A DNA stretch of 64,000 nt from Aliivibrio sifiae (lineage in GTDB: Bacteria > Pseudomonadota > Gammaproteobacteria > Enterobacterales > Vibrionaceae). Each line of letters begins with the position of its first letter. Within the stretch, counting starts at the first letter, position 1. Where the stretch lies: contig NZ_MSCP01000001.1 in NCBI RefSeq assembly GCF_002954715.1, positions 1,768,118 through 1,832,117 on the forward strand. The letters run 5' to 3'. This document shows, piece by piece, positions 1-9,540 of the stretch. The position numbers and the translations under genes were made by a program. The notes beneath the pieces were generated by a model that was given only the letters and a program-made list of their open reading frames with translations, was not told where the DNA came from and searched no databases.

Positions 1-1487
1 TTTTTAAGGCGTTCACGAATCACTTTAAGCTCTTCAAGGCCTTTTGCCATAGCATCACCTTCACGGAATACCGAGAAGTTATTTTGCATACATTGTTGTA
101 AATCTTTACGGATTTGAACTGGATCTTCACCACCCGTACTGTTTTCCCAACGATTATAGCGCTCAAGAGAGGCTTCAATGTCTGCATCTGTTGCTGGTTT
201 TGCTTCTGCTTGCTTTTTCAGTGTTTCACCTAAATGAAGCCCTGTTGCACGACCAAATACCACTAAATCAAGCAGAGAGTTACCACCTAAGCGGTTAGCA
301 CCATGCACTGACACTGAGGCAATCTCACCACAAGCAAATAAACCTTGGATTTCAACATCTGTACCCGCTTCATCTTGTTTAATAGCTTGACCGGAAACTT
401 GTGTCGGTACGCCACCCATCATGTAATGACAAGTCGGGATTACTGGAATTGGTTCTTTCACAGGATCTACGTGAGCAAAAGTACGAGACAATTCACACAC
501 GCCAGGTAAACGAGATTCAAGTGTTTCTTTACCTAAGTGATCCAATTTAAGCTTAATATGAGGACCCCAAGGACCATCACAACCACGGCCTTCACGGATT
601 TCGACCATCATTGAACGAGCAACAACGTCACGGCCCGCTAAGTCTTTCGCATTTGGAGCATAACGCTCCATGAAACGTTCACCATCTTTATTAAGAAGAT
701 ACCCCCCTTCACCACGACAACCTTCAGTTACAAGAACACCAGCTCCTGCGATACCTGTTGGGTGAAACTGCCACATTTCAATGTCTTGCATTGGAACACC
801 AGCACGAATAGCCATACCTACGCCATCACCAGTATTGATGTGTGCATTGGTTGTTGATGCATAAATACGACCAGCACCACCAGTAGCAAGAATTGTTGCT
901 TTAGATTTAAAGTAACAAACTTCGCCTGTTTCCATACAAAGAGCGGTACAACCTAATATTGCGCCGTCTTCATTTTTAACAAGATCAAGCGCATACCACT
1001 CAGAAAAAATAGTCGTTTTATGCTTAATATTTTGTTGGTATAACGTATGAAGTAAAGCATGACCAGTACGGTCTGCAGCAGCAGCTGTTCGTGCCGCTTG
1101 TTCACCACCAAAATTCTTAGATTGACCGCCAAATGGACGTTGGTAGATAGTACCGTTGTCAAAACGAGAAAACGGTAAACCCATTTTTTCTAATTCAATA
1201 ACAGACTCAGGTCCATTCTTACACATGTATTCAATCGCATCTTGGTCTCCAATATAATCAGAACCTTTTACCGTATCGTACATATGTTGTTCCCAGTGAT
1301 CCTCGTGTGCATTACCAAGAGCAACGGTAATACCACCTTGAGCTGATACAGTATGAGAACGCGTTGGAAATACTTTTGATAACAAAGCACATGATAGGCC
1401 TTGCTCTGAAATTTGTAGTGCAGCTCGCATACCTGCACCACCCGCACCGATTACTACGGCGTCAAATTCTCTAACAGCAATACTCAC
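1..1487 (-). CDS. sdhA: Succinate dehydrogenase flavoprotein subunit SdhA (partial, C-terminus beyond window)
   Basis: Catalytic flavoprotein of respiratory complex II: it oxidises succinate to fumarate on the cytoplasmic face of the inner membrane and passes electrons to SdhB. About 495 N-terminal residues are present and the 3' end runs off the left edge. Reading from a GTG start at 1487-1485 gives [19 protein letters not shown], the FAD-binding Rossmann motif. The segment SHTVSAQGG follows; its His is the covalent FAD-attachment residue in this family. HPTGIAGAG and the substrate-site segment GGVPTQV are also visible. The GTG shares one base with the sdhD stop (TAGTG), so translation is probably coupled. 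sdhB should lie just outside the window. The start is inferred from this overlap and from family N-termini. Confidence 0.95.
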   Translation of the reverse strand, partial: MSIAVREFDAVVIGAGGAGMRAALQISEQGLSCALLSKVFPTRSHTVSAQGGITVALGNAHEDHWEQHMYDTVKGSDYIGDQDAIEYMCKNGPESVIELEKMGLPFSRFDNGTIYQRPFGGQSKNFGGEQAARTAAAADRTGHALLHTLYQQNIKHKTTIFSEWYALDLVKNEDGAILGCTALCMETGEVCYFKSKATILATGGAGRIYASTTNAHINTGDGVGMAIRAGVPMQDIEMWQFHPTGIAGAGVLVTEGCRGEGGYLLNKDGERFMERYAPNAKDLAGRDVVARSMMVEIREGRGCDGPWGPHIKLKLDHLGKETLESRLPGVCELSRTFAHVDPVKEPIPVIPTCHYMMGGVPTQVSGQAIKQDEAGTDVEIQGLFACGEIASVSVHGANRLGGNSLLDLVVFGRATGLHLGETLKKQAEAKPATDADIEASLERYNRWENSTGGEDPVQIRKDLQQCMQNNFSVFREGDAMAKGLEELKVIRERLK

Positions 1488-1834
1488 TACACACCCCACA
1501 CAATAACTAAACCAGAGAAGAAATATCCTAAAAGAACAGACACTAAGCCTAATTGAAGCAGAGCACGCAACAGCATAGGTTTAATGTAATCAGTGAGTAC
1601 TTGCCATAAGCCAATCCATGCATGAATTAATATGGAAAGAAGTGCTAGCATCGTAAACACTTTTGTAAACAAACCGCCAAAGAAGCTTGTCCATGATAGG
1701 TACGTCAGTTCAGGGCCAAATGCACAGAAACCAACAATGTATAATGTGTAGAGGGTAAGAATGATCGCACTAGCACGAATTAAGATAAAATCGTGTACGC
1801 CATTACGACCAAAAGAAGATACGTTAGCTACCAT
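1487..1834 (-). CDS. sdhD: Succinate dehydrogenase membrane anchor subunit SdhD
   Basis: 115-residue hydrophobic anchor of complex II; with SdhC it binds haem b and ubiquinone and docks SdhAB to the inner membrane. The protein starts [21 protein letters not shown], which matches the SdhD family N-terminus, and has three membrane segments. The haem-ligand region of the family is [13 protein letters not shown] (about residues 66-78). The length equals that of the E. coli protein. It overlaps sdhC by 7 bp upstream and sdhA by 1 bp downstream, so it is the middle gene of a tightly coupled operon. Confidence 0.95.
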   Translation of the reverse strand: MVANVSSFGRNGVHDFILIRASAIILTLYTLYIVGFCAFGPELTYLSWTSFFGGLFTKVFTMLALLSILIHAWIGLWQVLTDYIKPMLLRALLQLGLVSVLLGYFFSGLVIVWGV

Positions 1835-2229
1835 ACCAATACTCCTGCTAAAAGAGATAATACCGCTGTAATTGCAAACGCAACTTTAGCACTTTGAGTA
1901 CCTGACTCAAGCTCCTCAAAATAGCCCATATCCATCAATAAATGACGAACACCGACGACAATATGATAAGCAAGTGCAGTCAGAATCCCCCACATAATGA
2001 ATGTCACAAAAAAACCATCGATATAATCAGTAGCTTGTGCGAATCCAATAGGTGAAGAAAGCGATAGGTTAAGCAACCAAAGCAGTATTCCAACAGAAAC
2101 AAAAGTAATCACACCACTTACGCGATGTAAAATTGAGGCGATAGCCGTTAAGGGAAAACGGATCGTTTGTAGATCTAGGTTGACAGGTCTTGACTTTTTA
2201 ACTTTCACAAGGGGCTCACTCAGCTCCAT
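1828..2229 (-). CDS. sdhC: Succinate dehydrogenase cytochrome b556 subunit SdhC
   Basis: Large cytochrome b anchor of complex II. The core [17 protein letters not shown], then [13 protein letters not shown] and [17 protein letters not shown] (haem-binding His), follows the E. coli protein closely, with three membrane helices. The start is uncertain. An ATG at 2229 gives 133 residues, a GTG at 2208 gives 126 (closest to the E. coli length), and an upstream ATG at 2274 gives 148 with an N-terminal tail not expected in the family. None has a good Shine-Dalgarno; I chose 2229 as a compromise. It is the first gene of the operon, divergent from gltA, with a long 5' leader from the promoter near 2416-2444. 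Confidence 0.9.
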   Translation of the reverse strand: MELSEPLVKVKKSRPVNLDLQTIRFPLTAIASILHRVSGVITFVSVGILLWLLNLSLSSPIGFAQATDYIDGFFVTFIMWGILTALAYHIVVGVRHLLMDMGYFEELESGTQSAKVAFAITAVLSLLAGVLVW

Positions 2230-2415
2230 TGAGCATTTTATTGTTATAGATACCTCTGATCTATCAAAAGCCATGCAAATTTAACATTTTCATAACTTTC
2301 ATTGTGAGCAACATCTCTTTATGTGAGTCATTTAACAAATCTAACTCTATTTTTAAGTAGATGAAAATCTCGTTAACCCTATATAATATAAGGGACAGAA
2401 CAGAAACTCAGCCGC

Positions 2416-2444
2416 AGTATACGATGTGAAACATCTGATTACAA
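2416..2444 (-). promoter_or_regulatory. Candidate sdhCDA promoter
   Basis: On the minus strand, TTGTAA (2444-2439) is followed after 17 bp by TATACT (2421-2416), a good sigma70 pair. It would give a leader of roughly 180-200 nt before sdhC. Long leaders on sdh mRNAs are known small-RNA targets in related bacteria; no such pairing was tested here. Confidence 0.5.
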
Positions 2445-2533
2445 ACGGTTAAATAATACCTACATCACACCACAGAAAATTAACTTTCTTTTCATTAAAA
2501 ATATAAACAAGTGCACACATAAGCGCACAAAAA

Positions 2534-2593
2534 TTGACATTAGCCCGTGTAATGGGTACAAAGTTGTCACTCTCATATCCGGGATAATATAAA
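2534..2593 (+). promoter_or_regulatory. Candidate tandem gltA promoters
   Basis: TTGACA (2534-2539), 17 bp, TACAAA (2557-2562) forms one sigma70 pair with an extended TGGG before the -10. TTGTCA (2564-2569), 18 bp, TATAAA (2588-2593) forms a second. Both lie just upstream of the strong ribosome-binding site AAAGGAG at about 2604-2610. Either or both could drive gltA. Confidence 0.5.
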
Positions 2594-2615
2594 AATATAA
2601 CAAAAGGAGAATGTT

Positions 2616-3905
2616 ATGGCTGATAAAAAGGCAACCCTTCACATCGAAGGTCAAGCCCCAGTAGACATGCCGATCATGGACGGTACTATTGGTCCTGAAG
2701 TGATCGATGTGCGAAAATTAGGAACAAGTGGTTACTTCACATTTGACCCAGGTTTTCTTGCCACTGCATCTTGTGAGTCTCAAATAACTTATATCGACGG
2801 CGACAAAGGTGTTCTATTACATCGTGGCTTCCCTATTGATCAATTAGCCAATAATGCGGATTATTTAGAAGTTTGCTACATATTACTTAATGGTCAGGCA
2901 CCAAGTCGTGAAGAATACGAAGCATTTAAAGATATTGTGACTCGCCATACTATGGTTCATGAGCAAATTTCAAGCTTCTTCCACGGTTTCCGCCGTGATG
3001 CTCACCCAATGGCTGTTATGTGTGGTGTTGTTGGGGCTTTGGCTGCTTTCTACCATGATTCATTAGATGTTAGTAATGATGAACACCGTGAAATCGCGGC
3101 ATTCCGACTGTTATCTAAAATGCCTACTCTTTCTGCAATGTGTTACAAGTACTCAATTGGCCAACCATTCATTTACCCGCGTAACGACTTAACTTACGCA
3201 GAAAATTTCTTACACATGATGTTTGCAAATCCATGTGAAGAGTATGAAGTGAATCCAGTTGTTGCACGTGCTATGGATAAAATATTTACACTCCATGCAG
3301 ATCACGAACAAAATGCATCGACATCAACCGTTCGTCTAGCTGGCTCTTCTGGCGCAAACCCATTTGCATGTATCGCAGCAGGTATTGCTTCGCTATGGGG
3401 GCCTGCTCATGGTGGTGCAAACGAAGCTTGTCTGCGTATGCTTGAAGAAATTGGCTCTCTTGACAACATTGATGAATACGTTGAAAAAGCAAAAGATAAA
3501 GATGATCCATTCCGTCTAATGGGCTTTGGTCACCGTGTTTATAAAAATTATGACCCGCGTGCAACCGTAATGCGTGAAGCGTGTCATGAAGTACTAAAAG
3601 AACTCAATATTAAAGATCCATTGTTAGATGTTGCAATGGAACTTGAACGTATTGCACTTTCTGACGAATACTTTGTCTCTAAGAAACTGTATCCAAACGT
3701 AGATTTCTACTCAGGTATTATCTTAAAAGCAATTGGGATTCCTGTGTCTATGTTTACCGTTATTTTCGCACTGTCTCGTACTGTTGGTTGGATTGCACAC
3801 TGGAGCGAAATGCACAGTGATCCTAATAATCGTATCGGACGTCCGCGTCAGCTTTACACTGGTGAAGAGCTTCGTGAATTCAAACCACTTCATGAACGTG
3901 AATAA
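2616..3905 (+). CDS. gltA: Citrate synthase (type II, hexameric family)
   Basis: Condenses acetyl-CoA and oxaloacetate to citrate, the first TCA-cycle step. At 429 residues it is close to E. coli GltA (427). The catalytic residues are in place: His265 in [10 protein letters not shown], His306 in [15 protein letters not shown] and Asp363 in [10 protein letters not shown]. The N-terminal domain (about residues 1-50), typical of the NADH-inhibited Gram-negative type II enzymes, is present. The ATG follows AAAGGAGAATGTT. The gene stands alone, ends at a strong terminator, and is divergent from sdhCDA. Confidence 0.98.
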   Translation: MADKKATLHIEGQAPVDMPIMDGTIGPEVIDVRKLGTSGYFTFDPGFLATASCESQITYIDGDKGVLLHRGFPIDQLANNADYLEVCYILLNGQAPSREEYEAFKDIVTRHTMVHEQISSFFHGFRRDAHPMAVMCGVVGALAAFYHDSLDVSNDEHREIAAFRLLSKMPTLSAMCYKYSIGQPFIYPRNDLTYAENFLHMMFANPCEEYEVNPVVARAMDKIFTLHADHEQNASTSTVRLAGSSGANPFACIAAGIASLWGPAHGGANEACLRMLEEIGSLDNIDEYVEKAKDKDDPFRLMGFGHRVYKNYDPRATVMREACHEVLKELNIKDPLLDVAMELERIALSDEYFVSKKLYPNVDFYSGIILKAIGIPVSMFTVIFALSRTVGWIAHWSEMHSDPNNRIGRPRQLYTGEELREFKPLHERE

Positions 3906-3933
3906 TACTAATTAAAGTAATTAGACATATAAG

Positions 3934-3968
3934 AAAAAAAGGTTGATGCATGAGCATCAACCTTTTTT
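3934..3968 (+). terminator. Bidirectional rho-independent terminator of gltA
   Basis: The 9-bp stem GGTTGATGC / GCATCAACC (3941-3962) has a 4-nt loop, with A-run before and T-run after. It works in both directions, so it also closes the NIF3 gene coming from the right. Confidence 0.9.
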
Positions 3969-4003
3969 ACATATAAATAACGGCAGTAACTATTTAAAAT
4001 AGC

Positions 4004-4762
4004 TTAAACGGGATTATCAATATCGATAAATTCCACATTAAAGCCATGCTCTTTTTCTAACCACTCGCCTAAAGCTTTAACACCATAACGTTCTGTCGCA
4101 TGATGACCAGCGGCAAAATAGTGAATACCTAGTTCACGCGCAATATACGTCGTTCTTTCAGATACCTCGCCAGAAATAAACGCATCAATCCCTTGTTGTG
4201 CTGCTAACTCAATGTAATCTTGTCCACCACCAGAACACCAAGCCACCGTTTTTATTTCTTTATCAACATCAGGTGTTATATGTAGAGGAGCTCTATTCAA
4301 TACTTGATGAATTCGTGCGCCTAACTCTTCGCCAGATAGCGCCGCTTCAAACTCACCTTTCATCGCAATAGATTGCGGGGTCGGTTCTAGCCCTTCTACA
4401 TTTACAATCGAAAATAAACGTGCTAATTCAGCATTATTACCAAGTATAGGATGAATATCTAAAGGAAGATGATAAGCGAATAGATTAATGTCATTTTTAA
4501 TTAGAGAACGAATACGATTACCCTTCATTCCTTTAATTGATTCACTTTCACCCTTCCAAAAATAACCATGGTGAACTAGTAAGGCGTCTGCTTTTCTTTC
4601 AATTGCAGCATCAATAAGCGCTTGAGAAGCAGTTACACCTGTAATAATTTTTATGACTTCTTTCTTCCCTTCAACTTGAAGTCCATTAGGACAATAATCT
4701 TTAATAAGTTGAGGTTTTAATTCTTTATTTAATAGTTGCTCTAACTGAAAATTATTCATCAT
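4004..4762 (-). CDS. ybgI: NIF3-family dinuclear metal-centre protein (YbgI type)
   Basis: 252 residues. Family hallmarks are visible: DYCPNGLQVEG near the N-terminus, ALLVHHGYFWKG (metal-binding HH) at about residues 60-72, AYHLPLDIHP, and AAGHHATERYGV near the C-terminus (metal-binding HxxxE). E. coli YbgI forms a toroidal hexamer with two metals per subunit. Its reaction is unsettled; annotations such as GTP cyclohydrolase 1 type 2 homologue rest on weak evidence. The start is a double ATG (4762/4759) after GGACGG. It follows pgm but is separated from it by a terminator, so it probably has its own promoter or depends on read-through. Confidence 0.9.
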   Translation of the reverse strand: MMNNFQLEQLLNKELKPQLIKDYCPNGLQVEGKKEVIKIITGVTASQALIDAAIERKADALLVHHGYFWKGESESIKGMKGNRIRSLIKNDINLFAYHLPLDIHPILGNNAELARLFSIVNVEGLEPTPQSIAMKGEFEAALSGEELGARIHQVLNRAPLHITPDVDKEIKTVAWCSGGGQDYIELAAQQGIDAFISGEVSERTTYIARELGIHYFAAGHHATERYGVKALGEWLEKEHGFNVEFIDIDNPV

Positions 4763-4783
4763 TACCGTCCATTTTTAATAATA

Positions 4784-4810
4784 AAAAAGCAGCGACATGC
4801 GCTGCTTTTT
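4784..4810 (-). terminator. Terminator of seqA-pgm
   Basis: The stem AAAAAGCAGCG / CGCTGCTTTTT has a 5-nt loop. On the minus strand it is followed by a T-rich tail, just past the pgm stop. Confidence 0.85.
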
Positions 4811-4832
4811 ATTAATTTTTTACTGGTTTTAA

Positions 4833-6479
4833 TTATAAGCCAGCGTCTTTAAACACGTTACTTACAATTTCTTGAGCTTCTTGTTCAATCAATGCTAAAT
4901 GTTCGGCACCTTTAAAGCTTTCACAGTAAATCTTGTAGATTTCTTCTGTTCCTGATGGACGAGCAGCAAACCAACCGTTTGCAGTCGTTACTTTAAGTCC
5001 ACCAATCGCTGCACCATTACCAGGAGCATGCGTTAAACGAGCCGTAATTTCATCACCAGCAAGCGTTGTAGCAGATACCATCTCTGGAGATAGCTTACTT
5101 AATACTGCTTTTTGAGCTTTATTTGCTACTGCTTGAATACGGTTATAGCTTGATTCACCATGCTGAGCAGCAAGCTTATTATAGTATTCTTGAGGATTCA
5201 TACCCGTAATAGCTGTGATTTCAGCCGCTAGTAAGCATAAAAGAATACCATCTTTGTCAGTAGACCAAGGAGTGCCATCAAAGCGTAAAAAAGATGCTCC
5301 CGCACTCTCTTCACCACCAAAACCAAGAGATCCAGTATATAAGCCATCAACAAACCACTTAAATCCAACTGGAACTTCGCACAAGTCTCGGCCTAAATCA
5401 GCCACAACCTTGTCAATGATCGCCGAAGATACTAATGTCTTTCCAACGGCAACTTCTGCTTTCCACTCTGGACGATTACGATATAAATAATCAATACAAA
5501 CCGCTAGGTAATGATTTGGATTCATTAAACCTGATGGAGTTACAATGCCATGACGATCGTAATCAGGATCATTACCAAACGCTAAATCATAATCGTCTTT
5601 TAATGATAATAAACCTGCCATTGCGTATGGAGAAGAACAATCCATACGCACTACACCATCTTTATCTAATGACATAAATTGGAATGAAGGATCAATAGCT
5701 TCACTCACTAGAGTTAAATCCAGCTCAAATGCTTGACCAATTTGACGCCAATACTCGATGCCAGAACCACCCAATGGGTCTACACCTAGTTTTAAATTTG
5801 CTTTTTGAATCGCTTCTATATTGATGACATTTTTCAAATCATCAATATATGGCTTCACTAAATCCACTTGTTTAACTAGATCGGATGTCATCGCTTCATT
5901 GATTGGAATGCGTTTCACACCATTCAATTCATTTGCGATAAGTAGATTTGCTTGATTTTCAATTGCCGTCGTTAACTCACCTTCAGCCGGTCCACCATGA
6001 GTCGGATTATATTTAATTCCGCCATCTTGAGGGGGGTTATGAGAAGGGGTAATAACAATACCATCAGCTTTATCATCAAATTTAACGTTATGCGTCAAGA
6101 TTGCATGAGAAATGCCAGGGGTTGGTGTATAGCCATTATCTTCTTGGATAATAACTTCTACGCCATTAGCAACTAATACTTCAATAGTCGAAATGAAAGC
6201 AGGTTCGGACAAAGCGTGCGTGTCTTTACCTAAGAAAAGCGGGCCAGTTACCCCATTTTCTTTACGTACATCAGCAACTGCTTGAGCAATCGCCCAAATA
6301 TGATGCTGATTAAACGTTGCTTTATCTGCTGTCCCACGATGACCCGAAGTACCAAATTGTACTTTTTGATCTGGATTTGATGCATCAGGCTCTAATAAGA
6401 AATAATTAGAGACTAATGCTGGGATATTGTGTAAATCTTCTTGCTGAGCTTTCTGCCCAGCACGAGGATGTATAGCCAT
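4833..6479 (-). CDS. pgm: Phosphoglucomutase, alpha-D-glucose specific
   Basis: Interconverts glucose-1-phosphate and glucose-6-phosphate in the cytoplasm, linking glycogen, trehalose and UDP-glucose synthesis to glycolysis. 548 residues, the normal length. The phosphoserine loop [12 protein letters not shown] carries catalytic Ser146. The magnesium loop [10 protein letters not shown] holds Asp304, Asp306 and Asp308. The phosphate-binding [14 protein letters not shown] is near the C-terminus. It lies 48 bp downstream of seqA, as in E. coli, and the two are probably one operon ending at the hairpin at 4784-4810. Confidence 0.97.
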   Translation of the reverse strand: MAIHPRAGQKAQQEDLHNIPALVSNYFLLEPDASNPDQKVQFGTSGHRGTADKATFNQHHIWAIAQAVADVRKENGVTGPLFLGKDTHALSEPAFISTIEVLVANGVEVIIQEDNGYTPTPGISHAILTHNVKFDDKADGIVITPSHNPPQDGGIKYNPTHGGPAEGELTTAIENQANLLIANELNGVKRIPINEAMTSDLVKQVDLVKPYIDDLKNVINIEAIQKANLKLGVDPLGGSGIEYWRQIGQAFELDLTLVSEAIDPSFQFMSLDKDGVVRMDCSSPYAMAGLLSLKDDYDLAFGNDPDYDRHGIVTPSGLMNPNHYLAVCIDYLYRNRPEWKAEVAVGKTLVSSAIIDKVVADLGRDLCEVPVGFKWFVDGLYTGSLGFGGEESAGASFLRFDGTPWSTDKDGILLCLLAAEITAITGMNPQEYYNKLAAQHGESSYNRIQAVANKAQKAVLSKLSPEMVSATTLAGDEITARLTHAPGNGAAIGGLKVTTANGWFAARPSGTEEIYKIYCESFKGAEHLALIEQEAQEIVSNVFKDAGL

Positions 6480-6527
6480 TTGACGATTCCTTGTGACAAA
6501 TTATGTTTTGAGCTGTAACTCAAAAAA

Positions 6528-7076
6528 TTAAATCGCCGCGCACACTTTTTCTGTCAAATCATGATGGAAACCCATACGCTCCATCAACAACTCAACCATG
6601 TGGCGCTTGCGATTAGTATTTGTATTAGTGATAACCCAAAATGGAGTGCCGTTAATTTCACGGGGTTTGGTCGTTTTACCACTTGCAATCAATGTTTCTT
6701 GATTGTCTGCAAAATAAACTCGAGTTCTTCCTTTTACTTCCGTCGCTTCAGAGAACGCCTTTGAGTCAATTTTATATAATTCTGATAGCACAGTTAAAAA
6801 ACGATCAATCGCTTTATCTAATGAGGAAAATTCATCAGAGATTAATAAGGTACGTACCGCTTTAACGCGATCTACAGATGCCTCTTTACCAGCATCCTTA
6901 CTGACTACTATGCCCTTTTTCTGTACTTCAACAGGTGTTGAAACAGAAATAACAGAGTCTAAAGGTGATGACTGCATTAAGAGACGACGTAAAATATCAG
7001 AGGCACTTTCACCGATGTGTTGAGTTTGGCTCGCAATAAAGCGGTATAGTTCTTCGTCTACTTCAATTGTCTTCAT
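6528..7076 (-). CDS. seqA: Replication initiation negative regulator SeqA
   Basis: Binds clustered hemimethylated GATC sites and sequesters new origins after initiation; it also affects nucleoid organisation. 182 residues, against 181 in E. coli. The N-terminal oligomerisation segment MKTIEVDEELYRFIASQT is clear. The C-terminal methyl-GATC-binding domain runs from about residue 65 and includes TPFWVITNTNTNRKRHMVE. The middle linker has diverged. It is the first gene of seqA-pgm and divergent from ybfF; the promoter overlaps a 25-bp dyad (7112-7136). Confidence 0.96.
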   Translation of the reverse strand: MKTIEVDEELYRFIASQTQHIGESASDILRRLLMQSSPLDSVISVSTPVEVQKKGIVVSKDAGKEASVDRVKAVRTLLISDEFSSLDKAIDRFLTVLSELYKIDSKAFSEATEVKGRTRVYFADNQETLIASGKTTKPREINGTPFWVITNTNTNRKRHMVELLMERMGFHHDLTEKVCAAI

Positions 7077-7111
7077 TATATGGTTCGTATTCTATAATCT
7101 ATTTATGAAGG

Positions 7112-7136
7112 CACGATTATACATTGTATAATCGTG
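7112..7136. repeat. Perfect 10-bp-arm inverted repeat between seqA and ybfF
   Basis: CACGATTATA (7112-7121), 5-bp spacer, TATAATCGTG (7127-7136). It has no T-run, so it looks more like a protein-binding dyad than a terminator. It also places a TATAAT on each strand. Confidence 0.7.
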
Positions 7137-7150
7137 ATACTCTACGACAA
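7123..7150 (-). promoter_or_regulatory. Candidate seqA promoter
   Basis: On the minus strand, TTGTCG (7150-7145), 16 bp, TACAAT (7128-7123). The -10 lies inside the dyad CACGATTATA-N5-TATAATCGTG. Confidence 0.45.
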
Positions 7151-7170
7151 ACCTAACACAACGCAGAAAA

Positions 7171-7947
7171 ATGAAGCTACTTAACTATAAAGAACAAGGA
7201 AATGGGGATCCATTGATCCTAATTCATGGCTTATTTGGGAATTTAGATAACCTAGGTCTGCTCGCGCGCCAATTAGAATCATCTTATCGAGTGATCAGTA
7301 TTGATCTTCGAAACCATGGTCATTCTTTTCATTCAGAAGATCATAATTATCAAGCGCTCGCATTAGATGTAATTACTCTTCTTGAACATTTATCTATTTC
7401 ATCTGCACATCTCATTGGTCACTCAATGGGAGGGAAAGTTGTTATGGCTATTGCTGGTCAAAAACCAGAAATCGTCTCCTCATTAGTTGTTTTAGACATG
7501 GCTCCTGTTGCTTACCCTGAACGTCGTCACGATGCTGTCTTTTCAGGGCTTCAACACGTTATAGATACCCCGCCAACAACTCGAAAAGAAGCAGATCAAT
7601 TACTTGCAACGTCAATCGTAGACCCTGGTGTACGACAATTTCTAAGCAAGTCATTATATAAAAAAAACGAACAGTTAAGTTTACGTTTTAATGTGCCAGC
7701 ATTATTAGCTAATTATCATCATATTATAGGCTGGAAAGCGATCTCTCCATTTATTGGCGATGTCCTGTTTATAAAAGGTGAAAACTCCGATTACATCCAA
7801 GCTTCACATCAAAAAGAAATTATGCTGCAATTTCCAAAAGCTAAAGCACATATTGTAAGTGGCACAGGTCATTGGCTCCATGCAGAAAAGCCTGAAGCCA
7901 TTTATCGGGTCATAAATCGATTTTTAGCAAAAGTTGGTAATAGATAA
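7171..7947 (+). CDS. ybfF: Alpha/beta-hydrolase esterase YbfF
   Basis: 258-residue cytoplasmic alpha/beta hydrolase. E. coli YbfF hydrolyses acyl-CoA and short esters in vitro; its physiological substrate is unknown. The catalytic triad can be read as Ser85 in LIGHSMGGK, Asp207 in GENSDYI and His234 in GTGHWLHAEKP. The oxyanion segment LIHGLFGN is at residues 17-24. It is divergent from seqA, as in enterobacteria. The ribosome-binding site is weak; this start fits the family N-terminus MKLLNYKEQG. Confidence 0.92.
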   Translation: MKLLNYKEQGNGDPLILIHGLFGNLDNLGLLARQLESSYRVISIDLRNHGHSFHSEDHNYQALALDVITLLEHLSISSAHLIGHSMGGKVVMAIAGQKPEIVSSLVVLDMAPVAYPERRHDAVFSGLQHVIDTPPTTRKEADQLLATSIVDPGVRQFLSKSLYKKNEQLSLRFNVPALLANYHHIIGWKAISPFIGDVLFIKGENSDYIQASHQKEIMLQFPKAKAHIVSGTGHWLHAEKPEAIYRVINRFLAKVGNR

Positions 7948-8034
7948 TCCATACCAACAATGTCAAAGCTATGATATAGTTTTGCCAAATTATTCGTTCA
8001 GATTTAGGTCACTTACCTAAGATAAGGCTGATTC

Positions 8035-8256
8035 ATGCTATATGAACATTTTGATCTCATTGAATCTATTGGTTTAGATTTATTGTTTGCCTCGATATTC
8101 TTTTTTATCGGTATGGCTATTAAAGATGTCTTAAAGCAAGCAAACGTACCTGCTTTTGGCCGAAAAATTGTTTGGCTAGTACTCTTTTTAGGATGTACAG
8201 GTTTCATTGCTAAAGGGATTATTCAGCTAAGCTGGGAAGGTGCAGGTCTAGGCTAA
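8035..8256 (+). CDS. DUF2788 small inner-membrane protein
   Basis: 73 residues with two membrane segments (about residues 14-31 and 46-65), separated by the basic stretch KDVLKQANVPAFGRKI. This matches the DUF2788 family found in vibrios next to ybfF and fldA. No function is known to me. The ATG is preceded by AAGATAAGGCTG. It lies between ybfF and fldA on the same strand and may share transcription with them. Confidence 0.8.
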   Translation: MLYEHFDLIESIGLDLLFASIFFFIGMAIKDVLKQANVPAFGRKIVWLVLFLGCTGFIAKGIIQLSWEGAGLG

Positions 8257-8314
8257 TCACTGATCTAATAACATCTATTTTTAATTAATACAGACAAATA
8301 CAGGTATTCATCAT

Positions 8315-8842
8315 ATGGCAAGTGTAGGACTCTTCTTTGGTAGCGACACAGGTAATACTGAAGCTATTGGCAAGATGATTCAAAAACAGCTTGGTAAAAA
8401 GCTCGTTCATGTTCAAGACATTGCAAAAAGCAGCAAAGAAGATATCGATAACTTCGATCTTCTTCTTTTAGGTATCCCTACATGGTACTACGGTGAAGCT
8501 CAATGTGATTGGGATGATTTCTTCCCAGAATTAGAAGGCATTGATTTTTCAACTAAGCTTGTTGCTATCTTTGGCTGTGGTGATCAAGAAGATTACGCTG
8601 AATACTTCTGTGATGCGATGGGTAACATCCGTGATATCGTTGAAGCTAAAGGCGGCACAGTTATTGGCTACTGGCCAACTGAAGGCTATGAATTTGAAGC
8701 TTCTAAAGCACTCGTTGATGAAAATAACTTTGTAGGTCTTTGTATTGATGAAGATCGTCAACCAGAGCTTACAGAAGATCGCGTAACTGCATGGGTTAAA
8801 CAAATTCATGAAGAAATGTGCCTTGCAGAATTAGAAGACTAA
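8315..8842 (+). CDS. fldA: Flavodoxin FldA (long-chain)
   Basis: FMN electron carrier that donates to pyruvate formate-lyase activation, ribonucleotide reductase activation, MetH reactivation and isoprenoid enzymes. 175 residues, the long-chain type with the loop insertion. The FMN phosphate loop GSDTGNTE is at residues 9-16. The ring-stacking aromatics lie in TWYYGEAQCDWDDFF and GCGDQEDYAEYFCDAMG. It is strongly acidic, as expected. It sits upstream of fur, as in E. coli, but here a minus-strand gene is inserted between them. Confidence 0.96.
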   Translation: MASVGLFFGSDTGNTEAIGKMIQKQLGKKLVHVQDIAKSSKEDIDNFDLLLLGIPTWYYGEAQCDWDDFFPELEGIDFSTKLVAIFGCGDQEDYAEYFCDAMGNIRDIVEAKGGTVIGYWPTEGYEFEASKALVDENNFVGLCIDEDRQPELTEDRVTAWVKQIHEEMCLAELED

Positions 8843-8855
8843 TATCCTAGTTCCT

Positions 8856-8899
8856 ATAATGCTCTCTACTTATCTCTTAAAATAGATAGAGAGCATTAT
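8856..8899. terminator. Bidirectional terminator between fldA and the DUF4442 gene
   Basis: 12-bp arms ATAATGCTCTCT / AGAGAGCATTAT. The right arm overlaps the stop codon of the minus-strand gene (8896-8898). The T-tail is poor on both strands. Confidence 0.6.
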
Positions 8900-9360
8900 C
8901 TAAATTCTGGTTTTTTTCTCACATATAATGTTCTGTTCACTCTTGCTACCACCTTTCCTTTTTTATCATAAATATACACTTCAAATTTCGGGAAACACTT
9001 ATCCCCACTTTCAGTAAGTTGCTTGATTTCTTGAATTTTTTCGTTTGAGATAAAAAAGTGTGCATTCAAATCACTAGTTCCAGGGGAAATAAAATCTATT
9101 TCAGACTGCTTATCCCAGACGAAGTACTCTTCCCTCAAGATCCCCATGAGCATTAACGAAAATACGGGATCTGTCATAGAAAAAATACTGCCTCCATATT
9201 GGCTTCTATTTGCATTACGATTCCAAAATCGATCTTTTAATATCACCCGCACTTCTTGAAAATCTGGTGCAATATTTTGGATAGAGATCCCTGCCCCCCA
9301 AAATGGAGGCCAAATATTCAATGCCCTTCTGACAATTTTTGGGGTAAAGTATTTATACAT
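8896..9360 (-). CDS. DUF4442 hotdog-fold protein (thioesterase-like)
   Basis: 154 residues from the ATG at 9360, which has AAGGA 8 nt upstream; an ATG at 9369 would add three residues but has no spacing to that site. The pattern NRNANRSQYGGSIFSMTDPV, with the later segments SEIDFISPGTSDLNA and YDKKGKVVARVNRTLYVRK, fits DUF4442, a single-domain hotdog family related to acyl-CoA thioesterases. The substrate is unknown. It lies alone and backwards between fldA and fur and has no membrane segment. Family assignment is by recognition only. Confidence 0.7.
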   Translation of the reverse strand: MYKYFTPKIVRRALNIWPPFWGAGISIQNIAPDFQEVRVILKDRFWNRNANRSQYGGSIFSMTDPVFSLMLMGILREEYFVWDKQSEIDFISPGTSDLNAHFFISNEKIQEIKQLTESGDKCFPKFEVYIYDKKGKVVARVNRTLYVRKKPEFR

Positions 9361-9540
9361 ATTTATCATCCTTGATTCTGGTCTGACCTCATAGTAATAG
9401 TTTTCTTAACAAAAGATCAACATCTATTTTTTTGTAAGAGATCGTGCAGATAAGGTATCAACTCGATTGAATGTTCCCTATAATTAACTTATTAAAACTG
9501 CACAAAAAATCGATGCAGAATGTCAATACAGGAAAAGTCG

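Larger units (their letters stand above)
2275..2615. promoter_or_regulatory. Divergent sdhC/gltA control region
   Basis: 341-bp gap between the two divergent TCA-cycle genes, the arrangement also known in enterobacteria. It holds the candidate sdh promoter (2416-2444) and two candidate gltA promoters (2534-2593). CRP half-sites (TGTGA at 2307 and 2426) are present without a good second half. I could not assign a convincing ArcA or CRP operator. Confidence 0.6.

Noticed and set aside
953-1162. Open frame of 69 codons on the minus strand
   Set aside because: It lies inside the sdhA coding sequence in another frame; the sdhA frame is supported by FAD and active-site motifs.
2211-2253. Possible leader peptide overlapping the sdhC start
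   Set aside because: Only six codons, with the nearest Shine-Dalgarno about 15 bases away; better explained by chance near an uncertain start.
2382-2387. Perfect TATAAT on the plus strand upstream of gltA
   Set aside because: No -35 at proper distance, and closer promoters with both elements exist at 2534-2593.
5215-5677. Two overlapping plus-strand open frames
   Set aside because: They are antisense to pgm, whose active-site and metal motifs are intact; no ribosome-binding site supports them.
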